Assembly: GCA_017483985.1 (NCBI GenBank)
Contig: JAFUUB010000035.1
Coordinates: 1-23,198 of the forward strand
Direction of reading: 5' to 3'
DNA length: 23,198 nt
Source of the DNA: Bacteroidales bacterium
GTDB lineage: Bacteria; Bacteroidota; Bacteroidia; Bacteroidales; UBA932
This document shows, piece by piece, positions 1-6,590 of this stretch. The position numbers and the translations under genes were made by a program. Numbering within the stretch: position 1 is the first letter of the stretch; each line of letters opens with the position of its first letter. The notes under the pieces were generated by a model, which did no database searches, was not told the origin of the DNA, and was given only the letters and a program-made list of their open reading frames with translations.

Positions 1-1022
1 ATATAATGGTTGCGCTCTTCGTTGAACCACTGCATGAAATGTTTCTGGAGCCAGGACAGGGTCTCCCATTTCGGAGCCGTGCCGTCCGGGAAACGGAAAT
101 CGCCGAAAACGCCCTCGAAATAGGGTTTGTCGAAATAGCCGATGTTCCAGAACACGGTCTGGAACCCGCGGTTCCCGGCCGGCATGTTCATGGAATGGAC
201 CACCTGCTGGAAGCAGTTGTCGATTACCTTGACCAGGGTACGCTGCTTGGCATTGTTCTCCACCACCTCATCCAGGCGGTCCAGGTAGTCGTCCCCGTAA
301 TCCTTGCGGATGAAGTAGTCCAGGTACATCAGGAATTCCGGTGTCGCCACGGCGCCCATGAACTGGGAAGAGATGGAATACACCAGGTTGATGAACTCGC
401 CGCAGAACGATTTCAGGTCGGTCGGGGCGATGGAGACGCCGCCCAGTTCCCGCAGGCCGGACACCAGGAACGGATACATGGTGATGGCCACGCAGTACGG
501 ATAGCCCGGCGTACCGCTCTCGTCATGCTTGTACAGGACATGCGACTCCAGGTCGGCCAGGTACTGCTTGGCCAGGTTCCGGCCGTACAGCGACTTGATC
601 TTGTCCTGCATGATGTAGCGGTTCTGCTTGATGTTGTTCTCCTTGTAGAGCTCATGGCCGAGGGTCACGATGTTCTTGTTCGTGACATTCGCATTGGAAT
701 CGAACTTGGAACCGGTCGCCGCGTTGGAAGCCTTGATGTAGTCGCGGATGAAGTCGTTCTTCTTGCGCAGGTCCATCCCCCGGTCGAAGGTTTCGATGTA
801 TTCCAGGGCGGCCTTCTTGTTGATAGACATCAGCGAATCCACGACCTGGCGGCGGATTTCCTGGCTGGACATCTTGTCATAGATGAACAGGTTGTCGACC
901 ACGGAGACCACCACATCCTCGGGGACGGGCTGGCCGGTATGGACGAAGGCCAGGCGGATGCCACTGCTCAGTTTTTCTTTGTCGAACTCTTCGAAAGAGC
1001 CATTTGTCTTGCGGACTTCCAT
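1..1022 (-). CDS. nrdD: Anaerobic (class III) ribonucleoside-triphosphate reductase, N-terminal part
   Basis: The gene runs off the left edge; 340 residues are visible from the ATG at 1022. Class III reductase makes dNTPs from NTPs under strict anaerobiosis with a glycyl radical installed by NrdG. The first ~90 residues look like an ATP-cone, the allosteric domain (KTNGSFEEFDKEKLSSGIR near the start). The middle has the catalytic-domain stretch YCVAITMYPFLVSGLRELGG, whose Cys177 lies where the first conserved active-site cysteine is expected. It is followed by GGVSIAPTDLKSFCGEF, VYSISSQFMGAVATPEFL and, near the edge, an MPAGNRGFQTVFWNI segment. The radical-bearing C-terminus, and nrdG if adjacent, lie outside the window. 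A ~100-base leader separates the start from the nearest good promoter box. Family identity is secure; the allosteric role of the cone is known for the family and not tested here. Confidence 0.93.
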   Translation of the reverse strand, partial: MEVRKTNGSFEEFDKEKLSSGIRLAFVHTGQPVPEDVVVSVVDNLFIYDKMSSQEIRRQVVDSLMSINKKAALEYIETFDRGMDLRKKNDFIRDYIKASNAATGSKFDSNANVTNKNIVTLGHELYKENNIKQNRYIMQDKIKSLYGRNLAKQYLADLESHVLYKHDESGTPGYPYCVAITMYPFLVSGLRELGGVSIAPTDLKSFCGEFINLVYSISSQFMGAVATPEFLMYLDYFIRKDYGDDYLDRLDEVVENNAKQRTLVKVIDNCFQQVVHSMNMPAGNRGFQTVFWNIGYFDKPYFEGVFGDFRFPDGTAPKWETLSWLQKHFMQWFNEERNHY

Positions 1023-1131
1023 TTTATATAACTCTAAATATCAATTACTTACAAAACTCCAATTCCGACAGGGGCTGAATAATTACGGACTGCCGTAGGA
1101 CAATCCGCTTCAGGGTTCCGGTTTTTCTTTA

Positions 1132-1139
1132 CAAATGTA
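1132..1139 (-). promoter_or_regulatory. Bacteroidetes -7 box upstream of nrdD
   Basis: On the minus strand this reads TACATTTG, an exact match to the Bacteroidetes sigma-ABfr -7 consensus TAnnTTTG. It would give nrdD a leader of about 100 bases, longer than the other leaders in the window. No clear -33 TTG is visible. The leader contains a small TACGG/CCGTA hairpin at 1084-1097. Confidence 0.55.
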
Positions 1140-1140
1140 G

Positions 1141-1173
1141 ACAGGAAACTCCGGGTTTCCGCCCGGAGCCTGT
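1141..1173 (-). terminator. Hairpin downstream of the acyltransferase-3 gene
   Basis: Two stacked stems, ACAGG/CCTGT and CTCCGGG/CCCGGAG, enclose a 6-base loop with a 3-base AAA bulge between them. It starts 28 bases past the acyltransferase stop codon, so a terminator for that gene is plausible. No T-run follows it, and the nrdD promoter box begins immediately downstream. Confidence 0.5.
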
Positions 1174-1178
1174 AAAAG

Positions 1179-1199
1179 TTATCCACAGGGTTGTCAACA
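1179..1199 (+). promoter_or_regulatory. Candidate DnaA box pair upstream of nrdD
   Basis: TTATCCACA at 1179-1187 is a perfect strong DnaA box. Three bases later TTGTCAACA at 1191-1199 matches 7 of 9 positions of the same consensus. The pair lies about 40-60 bases upstream of the nrdD -7 box, on its upstream side. DnaA control of nrdAB is established in E. coli; for this nrdD it is an inference from position. A single 9-mer match can arise by chance. Confidence 0.4.
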
Positions 1200-1201
1200 G
1201 G

Positions 1202-2389
1202 TCACCCCATGATATATTTCCCGACCTTGGGAATCTTTTTCAGCAGGACCGCCACGACGGCGACACACACGAATGAGCACACCGCCGTCAGCAGGATCTG
1301 TACCGGAGTCGTCCAGACGCCCAGCACCCCGGCATCCCCCAGACCGAGCCGGTCCCGGAAGAAACCCGACCACCGGGACAGGACCAGCATGTGGCACAGG
1401 TACATGCCATAACTGGCCAGGGACACCGGCAGCAGCACCTTGCGGAAGAAACCGCCGTTCCGGTTCGGGATCTTGCGGAAAAGCAGGATCCAGCCAATGG
1501 TCATCAGCGCGATGCCCAGGTTGTCGTAGTCCCAGGTCGTTTCCCAGACTACGATCCCTTCGAGTCCCCCCTCCACCGGGAAAACCCCGCCGGCCGAAGC
1601 CAGGGCACGGCGCAGGAATCCGCCGGCCGTCAGGGCAAACCCGGCCAGCCAGCACGGCAGGCCGGCCGCCAGGGTCTTTTTCCAGGACAGCTCTCCGACG
1701 AAGCGGCGGAAATAAAGGCCGAGCAGCAGATAACCCGCTACACCACTTACATAATAAAAAGTCCCGTAAGTATTCCAGCTGGCTTCACCCCACAGCGGAT
1801 ACCGCGCGGCCCGCGGAATCCCGGAAGGACCATAGATCATGGCCATCTGGCCGCCGGACGCCCAGTTGCGGATCAGCGGCAGCAGACACGTAAACAACCA
1901 CAGTCCCAGCCAGAACTGCAATTCCTTCTTGCTGACCTTCTCCGCCCAGGGCGAAAGCAGAGGCATGACCAGATACAGTCCAACCAGCATGTAGACAAAC
2001 CACAGGTGACCGGCTGCATAATTGAAATTCAGCAGCAGGTTCCGGAAATTCTCCACCGGCTCGCCCCAGGCCAGCGCATACACGACCGACCAGATGGCGA
2101 ACGGGACCAGCACCCGCAATGCGCGGCGGCGGAAGAATTCCCCTGCGGAATAATGCAACGGGAACTGCAGATAACTGGAAGCCACCAGGAACAGCGGAAC
2201 GCACGCCCGGACGAAGGAATCCAAGACTGCAGCCCAGAAAGCATCCGTCCGGGTCAGGATCAAGGCCCCTGAACCGCCGATGTAAAAAGGTTCGGTACTG
2301 TGCACCACCATGACCATGAAACAGGCCGCTACGCGCAGCCAGTCCACCCATTCCTCCCGCTGCCGGAGGGAAACGACCCTATCTGCCAT
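1202..2389 (-). CDS. Acyltransferase family 3 integral membrane protein
   Basis: A protein of 395 residues with about ten hydrophobic segments. It matches the acyltransferase-3 family (OafA/NodX type), which transfers acetyl or other acyl groups to cell-surface sugars or lipids. The hallmark is EEWVDWLRVAACFMVMVVH near the N-terminus, with the family histidine at residue 30; other conserved-looking parts are FVRACVPLFLVASSY and AAGHLWFVYMLVGLYLVMP. An upstream in-frame extension exists, but the ATG at 2389 starts exactly where the family begins and follows a -7 box by 13 bases, so I chose it. The gene stands alone in its transcription unit, divergent from the beta-barrel operon. The substrate cannot be deduced. 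Confidence 0.85.
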   Translation of the reverse strand: MADRVVSLRQREEWVDWLRVAACFMVMVVHSTEPFYIGGSGALILTRTDAFWAAVLDSFVRACVPLFLVASSYLQFPLHYSAGEFFRRRALRVLVPFAIWSVVYALAWGEPVENFRNLLLNFNYAAGHLWFVYMLVGLYLVMPLLSPWAEKVSKKELQFWLGLWLFTCLLPLIRNWASGGQMAMIYGPSGIPRAARYPLWGEASWNTYGTFYYVSGVAGYLLLGLYFRRFVGELSWKKTLAAGLPCWLAGFALTAGGFLRRALASAGGVFPVEGGLEGIVVWETTWDYDNLGIALMTIGWILLFRKIPNRNGGFFRKVLLPVSLASYGMYLCHMLVLSRWSGFFRDRLGLGDAGVLGVWTTPVQILLTAVCSFVCVAVVAVLLKKIPKVGKYIMG

Positions 2390-2402
2390 TCTCTTTTTTT
2401 TA

Positions 2403-2410
2403 CAAAAATA
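2403..2410 (-). promoter_or_regulatory. -7 box of the acyltransferase-3 gene
   Basis: The minus strand reads TATTTTTG, matching TAnnTTTG, 13 bases before the chosen ATG at 2389. It lies within the longer in-frame extension, so it supports the shorter start. Confidence 0.6.
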
Positions 2411-2446
2411 AGGAATAAATCCCATTCCCCGATGAAAAGCCATGCC

Positions 2447-2475
2447 TTGTTTTTTTGATGCTTTTTCTATCTTTG
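2447..2475 (+). promoter_or_regulatory. Promoter of the five-gene operon at 2496-6580
   Basis: TTG (2447-2449), 18 bases, then TATCTTTG (2468-2475), close to the Bacteroidetes -33/-7 arrangement. The ATG at 2496 follows after 20 bases of A-rich leader with no Shine-Dalgarno sequence. It is back to back with the acyltransferase promoter. Confidence 0.7.
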
Positions 2476-2495
2476 CATTCAATAAAGACGCGTAC

Positions 2496-3233
2496 ATGAA
2501 AAAAACCTTCCTTTCGCTCATCCTGCTGGTCACCGGAACCCTGGCCCTTCAGGCCTTCGACCGCGGCATGGGCAATCCCAAATCCGTCTACATCCCGAAA
2601 GGGACCGTATCGGCCAACCTGACCTTCGGCTATAACAACTGGAAGGCGTCCGGAGAAAACGACGAATCCGGCGTATCCCTCGCAGGCCTCGTCTCCCAGG
2701 CCAACGGGGACGTCACCCTGGTGAAACTTTCCGCCGGCGCCGCCTGGTTCTTCAGGGACAACCTGTCCGTCGGCGTCCGATTCGGCTATGGGACGACACA
2801 AGTCGACGTCAATCACCTGGAAATCCTGAGCCTGCTGAACCTGTCCAACCAGCATGTCCGCCGGCAGACCTATTCCGCCGCCCTGGCCGTACGGGGTTAC
2901 CTGCCGCTGTTCGACAGCAAGGTCGTCGCCTTGTTCGGCGAGGGCCGCCTGACCGGCAGCATCGGTTATGGGAAGAACTATGAAATCACGGACCGCGGCA
3001 AAGAAGGCACCTATTCAGACCTTTTGTCCGTCCGGCTGGGCCTCTATCCGGGCATCAGCGTCTTCCTGACCAACGCCGTGGCCTTCGAATTGTCCCTGCC
3101 CCTGATCGAAGGAGGCCTGCAGTGGGACAAACAGATCAAGGGACAGGCGCATGACAGCGAGATGTCCCGTACATTCCTGAACTTCAAACCGGGCCTGACC
3201 GGTATCAATGCCGGGATCGTACTTCATTTCTAA
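2496..3233 (+). CDS. Outer-membrane beta-barrel protein, exported
   Basis: A protein of 245 residues. The N-terminus MKKTFLSLILLVTGTLALQA is a clean signal peptide with predicted cleavage after residue 20. The remainder alternates short amphipathic strands with glycine and aromatic residues (for example VSANLTFGYNNWKASG, AAWFFRDNLSVGVRFGYG, YSAALAVRGYLPLF) and ends in ...NAGIVLHF. A terminal phenylalanine is typical of BAM-assembled barrels. The size suggests an 8-10-strand barrel of the PF13505/outer_membrane_beta-barrel type. I chose the ATG at 2496 because it begins the signal peptide; an in-frame ATG at 2442 lies upstream of the promoter. It is the first gene of an operon, 6 bases before a lipoprotein gene. 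The function is unknown. Confidence 0.75.
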   Translation: MKKTFLSLILLVTGTLALQAFDRGMGNPKSVYIPKGTVSANLTFGYNNWKASGENDESGVSLAGLVSQANGDVTLVKLSAGAAWFFRDNLSVGVRFGYGTTQVDVNHLEILSLLNLSNQHVRRQTYSAALAVRGYLPLFDSKVVALFGEGRLTGSIGYGKNYEITDRGKEGTYSDLLSVRLGLYPGISVFLTNAVAFELSLPLIEGGLQWDKQIKGQAHDSEMSRTFLNFKPGLTGINAGIVLHF

Positions 3234-3239
3234 GACCTT

Positions 3240-4334
3240 ATGAGAAAAATCATCATACTGCTTGCCGTCGCTTTCACGACCCTTGCCTGCGACCAAAAAT
3301 GGAATGACCTCGTCCATGAGGAAGTCCCCGCGGAAATCACGGCCTTCGGGGTGGAAGGACAGGTTTCCTCGTCCATCAACAAGACCACGAAAACGGCCAC
3401 CGTCTACCTGCCCGAGGGCACCGATTTCAGTTCGCTGGCCGTAACCGCCTTCTCCCATACGGAAAGCGCCGTCTGCAGCCGTTCCCTGGCAGCAGGAGAC
3501 ATCCTCGACCTGAGCACGCCGCAGACCCTGACCCTGACCACCTACGACACCTATACCTGGACCCTGGGCGCAGAGCTGTACGTCGCCCCCAAGCCGGACG
3601 ACCCCCAACCGGACGGTCCGACCTACAAGGACGGCCCGCAGCTGTATAACATGAGTTTCGACTACTGGAGCAAATCTTCCAGCCTCGATGTCTGCTATGG
3701 CTCCGATGCCACGGCGGAAGAGAAGGCCGTCTGGGGATCCGCCAATTCCACCACCGCTCCGCTCGGACAGCCTACCGTCGGTCCGGAATATGACTTCGTC
3801 GCCGTTCCCGGCGAAGGGAAAGCGGCCCTCAAACTCCAGACCCGCAGCCTGCTCGGGAAACTGGCCGCCGGCAGCATCTTCAACGGCAAGATGGGCAGCA
3901 TCAACATCTGGACGATGAGCGCGAGCTTGGACTGGGGCATTCCGTTCAGCGACCGTCCGGCTTCCCTGGAAGGCTACTACTGCTACAAACCGGCCACGAT
4001 CAACATCGCCCAGAGCCCGTATCAGGGCAAGAAGGGCGAATTGGACAATGCCTCCATCATCGTGTTGCTCACGGACTGGGACAAACCCTTCACCGTCAAT
4101 CCGCCCGAATCCCTGGTGGATTACGACAACGACGAGAAGATCATCGGACTCGGAAAACTCACCGTCGACAAATCGATGGAGAATTACGAGAAATTCCATC
4201 TCGATATCAAGTACCGCAGCGACCGGACGCCGAAATACGTAACCATCGTCCTGTCATCCAGTGCCTTGGGTGACTATTTCACCGGAGGCGTCGGATCGGT
4301 GTTCTATCTCGATGAATTCAAGTTCCTGTACTGA
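3240..4334 (+). CDS. PCMD-like surface lipoprotein
   Basis: A lipoprotein of 364 residues. The lipobox is TTLAC, with Cys17 after a short hydrophobic signal. Residues ~30-115 resemble the small beta-sandwich found at the start of many Bacteroides glycan-locus lipoproteins (ITAFGVEGQV, then VYLPEGTDFSSLAVTAFSHT, then LTTYDTYTWTL). A proline-rich linker (PKPDDPQPDGP) leads to a C-terminal domain of ~240 residues. Its features (NMSFDYWSK, a WGSAN stretch, a GSIFNGKMGSINIW segment, FSDRPASLEGYY, VFYLDEFKFLY at the end) resemble PF13201, the putative carbohydrate-metabolism domain PCMD. That domain has a jelly-roll fold and is thought to bind sugars. It probably sits at the cell surface with the preceding barrel. 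The family call is from memory of its motifs; a ligand cannot be named. Confidence 0.7.
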   Translation: MRKIIILLAVAFTTLACDQKWNDLVHEEVPAEITAFGVEGQVSSSINKTTKTATVYLPEGTDFSSLAVTAFSHTESAVCSRSLAAGDILDLSTPQTLTLTTYDTYTWTLGAELYVAPKPDDPQPDGPTYKDGPQLYNMSFDYWSKSSSLDVCYGSDATAEEKAVWGSANSTTAPLGQPTVGPEYDFVAVPGEGKAALKLQTRSLLGKLAAGSIFNGKMGSINIWTMSASLDWGIPFSDRPASLEGYYCYKPATINIAQSPYQGKKGELDNASIIVLLTDWDKPFTVNPPESLVDYDNDEKIIGLGKLTVDKSMENYEKFHLDIKYRSDRTPKYVTIVLSSSALGDYFTGGVGSVFYLDEFKFLY

Positions 4335-4345
4335 TTAAAGTTAGG

Positions 4346-5797
4346 ATGTCCCCCATCGCCATCATACTGACGATCCTGGCCTACTTCACCGCCATGCTGG
4401 TCGTCTCGCGCCTCGCAGCGCGGGGCGGGGACAACAGCGCCTTTTTCCGCGGGAAACGGAAGACCAGCTGGTGGGTCGTCGCCTTTGCCATGATCGGCTC
4501 CTGCATGTCCGGCGTCACCTTCATCTCCGTTCCCGGCATGGTCGGGGTCAGCGGGATGGGCTACCTGCAGATGTGCATCGGATTTTTCCTGGGTTATCTG
4601 GTCATCGCTTTCGTCCTGATTCCCCTGTACTTCCGGCTGAACGTCTATTCCATCTACCAGTATCTGGAGCAACGCTTCGGGCTGACCACCTACAAGACCG
4701 GCGCCTGGTTCTTCTTCATTTCCAAGATGCTCGGGGCCTCCGTCCGGCTCTATCTGGTCTGCCTGACCCTGCAGTTGCTGGTCTTCGGACCGCTGGGACT
4801 CCCCTTCTTCCTGAATGTGGCGGTTTCCATGCTCATCGTGCTGGCCTATACGTACCGGGGCGGCGTCAACTCCCTGGTCTGGACGGATGTCCTGCGGACC
4901 GGCTGCATGATCACGGCCGTCGTCCTGACCCTGGTCTTCATCGCACGGGACCTCGGTCTGGATTTCCCCGGAATGGTCGCCGGTATCAAGGACAGCGGCA
5001 TGTCGCGCATCTTTTACTTCGATGACGTCAACCATCCGCAGTATTTCTGGAAACAAATGCTCGGCGGCTTGTTCACGGTCGTTGCCATGACAGGCCTGGA
5101 CCAGGACATGATGCAGCACACCCTGTGCTGCAAGAATCCGAAAGACAGCCAGAAGAACCTGGTCGTCAGCACCTTGCTGCAGAATGCCGTGATTTTCCTC
5201 TTCCTTTGTCTCGGCGTCCTGCTCTACCGGTACGCCGCCGCCAACGGAATTCCGGAAACCGGTGACAAGCTCTTCCCGGCGGTGGCCACCCACGGCGGGC
5301 TTCCGATGATCGTGGGCATCCTCTTCATCATCGGCCTGGTCGCCAGCGCCTACGGTGCCGGCGGATCCGCCCTGACGTCCCTGACCACTTCCTTCACCGT
5401 CGACATCCTCGGGATGGCCGGAAAAGACGAGGCCACCGTACGCAGGACGCGCCAGCGCGTCCACCTCGGCATGACCCTCGGGATGGGACTGGTCATCCTG
5501 GTCTTCTCGCGCCTCAACAACACCAGCGCCATCGACGCGGTCTACAAACTGGCCAGCTACACCTACGGCCCCATCCTGGGCCTGTTCACCTTCGGGATAA
5601 CGAACAGGAAACCCATCCGTGACCGCTGGGTACCTTTTGTCGCGGTTTTGTCGCCATTGGCCTGTATTTTGCTGCAAGTCAATTCCCAGCGGTGGTTCGG
5701 CGGCTACAAGTTCAGTTATGAGCTGTTGCTCGTCAACGCCGCCTTGACCTACGCAGGACTTTGCCTGCTTACCAAGCGAACTTCACAAACCTCATAA
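4346..5797 (+). CDS. Sodium/solute symporter (SSS family)
   Basis: A protein of 483 residues with about 13 membrane segments, the usual size for PF00474 transporters, which use the sodium gradient to import sugars, amino acids, sialic acid or similar solutes. Diagnostic stretches are the first helix ending AARGGDNSAFFRGKRKTSWW, then AFAMIGSCMSGVTFISVPGM, MGYLQMCIGFFLGYL, RLNVYSIYQYLEQRFG and the sodium-site helix VASAYGAGGSALTSLTTSF. It lies 11 bases after the lipoprotein stop and 14 bases before the next gene, so it is co-transcribed with both. With the barrel and the sugar-binding-like lipoprotein upstream, the likely cargo is a sugar or sugar acid; this is inferred from context only. Confidence 0.88.
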   Translation: MSPIAIILTILAYFTAMLVVSRLAARGGDNSAFFRGKRKTSWWVVAFAMIGSCMSGVTFISVPGMVGVSGMGYLQMCIGFFLGYLVIAFVLIPLYFRLNVYSIYQYLEQRFGLTTYKTGAWFFFISKMLGASVRLYLVCLTLQLLVFGPLGLPFFLNVAVSMLIVLAYTYRGGVNSLVWTDVLRTGCMITAVVLTLVFIARDLGLDFPGMVAGIKDSGMSRIFYFDDVNHPQYFWKQMLGGLFTVVAMTGLDQDMMQHTLCCKNPKDSQKNLVVSTLLQNAVIFLFLCLGVLLYRYAAANGIPETGDKLFPAVATHGGLPMIVGILFIIGLVASAYGAGGSALTSLTTSFTVDILGMAGKDEATVRRTRQRVHLGMTLGMGLVILVFSRLNNTSAIDAVYKLASYTYGPILGLFTFGITNRKPIRDRWVPFVAVLSPLACILLQVNSQRWFGGYKFSYELLLVNAALTYAGLCLLTKRTSQTS

Positions 5798-5811
5798 AAA
5801 ACACAAACATT

Positions 5812-6207
5812 ATGGCAAGCTTACTAGAAAGCATCCTCAAATCCGCCGCCTCCGGTGGCGTGAAGCAAGGGAACCTCGGCGGCCTCGACCTTGGTGACAT
5901 CATCAAGTCCGTGGGCGGACAGGTAGCCCAGAAACAGAGCCAGGGTATCGATATCGGCGACGTCCTCGGCAGCGTCCTCGGCGGCCAGAAGCAGCAGACC
6001 ACCCAGCAGAAGGGCGGCATCGACATCGGCGACGTCCTCGGCAGCGTCCTCGGCGGTCAGAAGCAGACCAAGCAGGCCGGCGGCATCGACCTCGGCAGCG
6101 TGCTGGGCAGCGTCCTCGGCGGCGGCGCCCAGGGTGGCGGCATCAGCGACATCGCCAAGAGCGTCATCAACGTACTCGGTATGGCATCAGGATCTTTAAA
6201 GAAGTAA
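5812..6207 (+). CDS. Small glycine-rich repeat protein, DUF937-like
   Basis: 131 residues with no signal peptide, starting MASLLESILKSAASGG. The body is built from a repeated unit GIDIGDVLGSVLGGQKQ, copied nearly exactly twice, with two degenerate copies (GLDLGDIIKSVGGQ before, GIDLGSVLGSVLGG after) and a final variant GISDIAKSVINVLG. Each unit is a short amphipathic helix followed by a glycine turn and a polar QKQ linker. The composition and GSVLGG pattern resemble DUF937 proteins of unknown function; I cannot prove membership. The start at 5812 follows an AT-rich 14-base gap after the symporter. It lies 4 bases before the TerB-like gene, so the two products probably act together. Confidence 0.7.
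   Translation: MASLLESILKSAASGGVKQGNLGGLDLGDIIKSVGGQVAQKQSQGIDIGDVLGSVLGGQKQQTTQQKGGIDIGDVLGSVLGGQKQTKQAGGIDLGSVLGSVLGGGAQGGGISDIAKSVINVLGMASGSLKK
5944..6123 (+). repeat. In-gene tandem repeats of the DUF937-like protein
   Basis: Units start at 5944, 6016 and 6082. The first two share a perfect 32-base block (5953-5984 and 6025-6056) 72 bases apart; the third is spaced 66 bases from the second and is less conserved. A fainter ancestral unit starts at 5881. The near-identity at DNA level suggests recent duplication or homogenisation and potential copy-number change. Confidence 0.85.
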
Positions 6208-6211
6208 CACC

Positions 6212-6580
6212 ATGGGAACAGAAGCAATCTCCAAAGTCATCATGCTTGCAGCCAAGACCGGCCTCTTCTTTGCGAAAGCGGACGGCCAGTACGACGTGGC
6301 TGAGAAACAGTTCATCGAGTCCTTCATCGACAAACTGGCGGCCATCGGCCCGGTCGACGAGGTAAAAGAAAGCCTCGAAGGCTTGCTCCAGCGGAACATC
6401 ACCCTCGAGGAAATCGATGCGGATACGGATTCGCTGCTCGCGGAATTCAGCGGCCTTGAAAAGATGCTGGTCCGTGCGACCCTGACCCAGTTCGTCCAGC
6501 GTGTCATCCAGGCCGACGGCCAGAAACACGAGAAAGAAACGGAACTCTTCGAAGCCTGGAAAGCCGCGATCAAAGACTGA
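6212..6580 (+). CDS. TerB-like protein
   Basis: 122 residues, all-helical by appearance, no signal peptide. It resembles the TerB/DjlA-N domain (tellurite-resistance TerB-like), an acidic helical bundle thought to bind metal and sit at membranes. The key motif is FAKADGQYDVAEKQF (residues 20-34); a second copy, VIQADGQKHEKETELF, sits near the C-terminus, giving internal symmetry. The rest follows the family pattern of helices separated by short acidic loops. It is the last gene of the operon, directly after the repeat protein, and its last 11 bases overlap the end of the convergent fucosidase gene. No other Ter genes are nearby, so tellurite resistance should not be assumed. Confidence 0.75.
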   Translation: MGTEAISKVIMLAAKTGLFFAKADGQYDVAEKQFIESFIDKLAAIGPVDEVKESLEGLLQRNITLEEIDADTDSLLAEFSGLEKMLVRATLTQFVQRVIQADGQKHEKETELFEAWKAAIKD

Positions 6581-6590
6581 CCTTGATCGC
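6566..6590. terminator. Palindrome across two overlapping convergent stop codons
   Basis: GCGATCAA (6566-6573) and TTGATCGC (6583-6590) are perfect 8-bp inverted repeats around a 9-base loop. The TerB-like gene ends at 6580 and the fucosidase ends at 6570, so both stops lie inside the palindrome and both proteins carry the same AIK tripeptide just before their ends. It may act as a bidirectional terminator, although no T-run flanks it. Confidence 0.45.

Noticed and set aside
4304..5677. A minus-strand open frame across the sodium symporter
   Set aside because: It is antisense to a clear 13-helix transporter and has no domain signal.
5944..6123. Regularly spaced repeats considered as a CRISPR array
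   Set aside because: The repeats are in frame, encode a repeated peptide, have unequal spacing and have no variable spacers or cas genes.
6212..6580. Tellurite-resistance operon
   Set aside because: Only a TerB-like domain is present; no terC, terD or terZ genes lie nearby.
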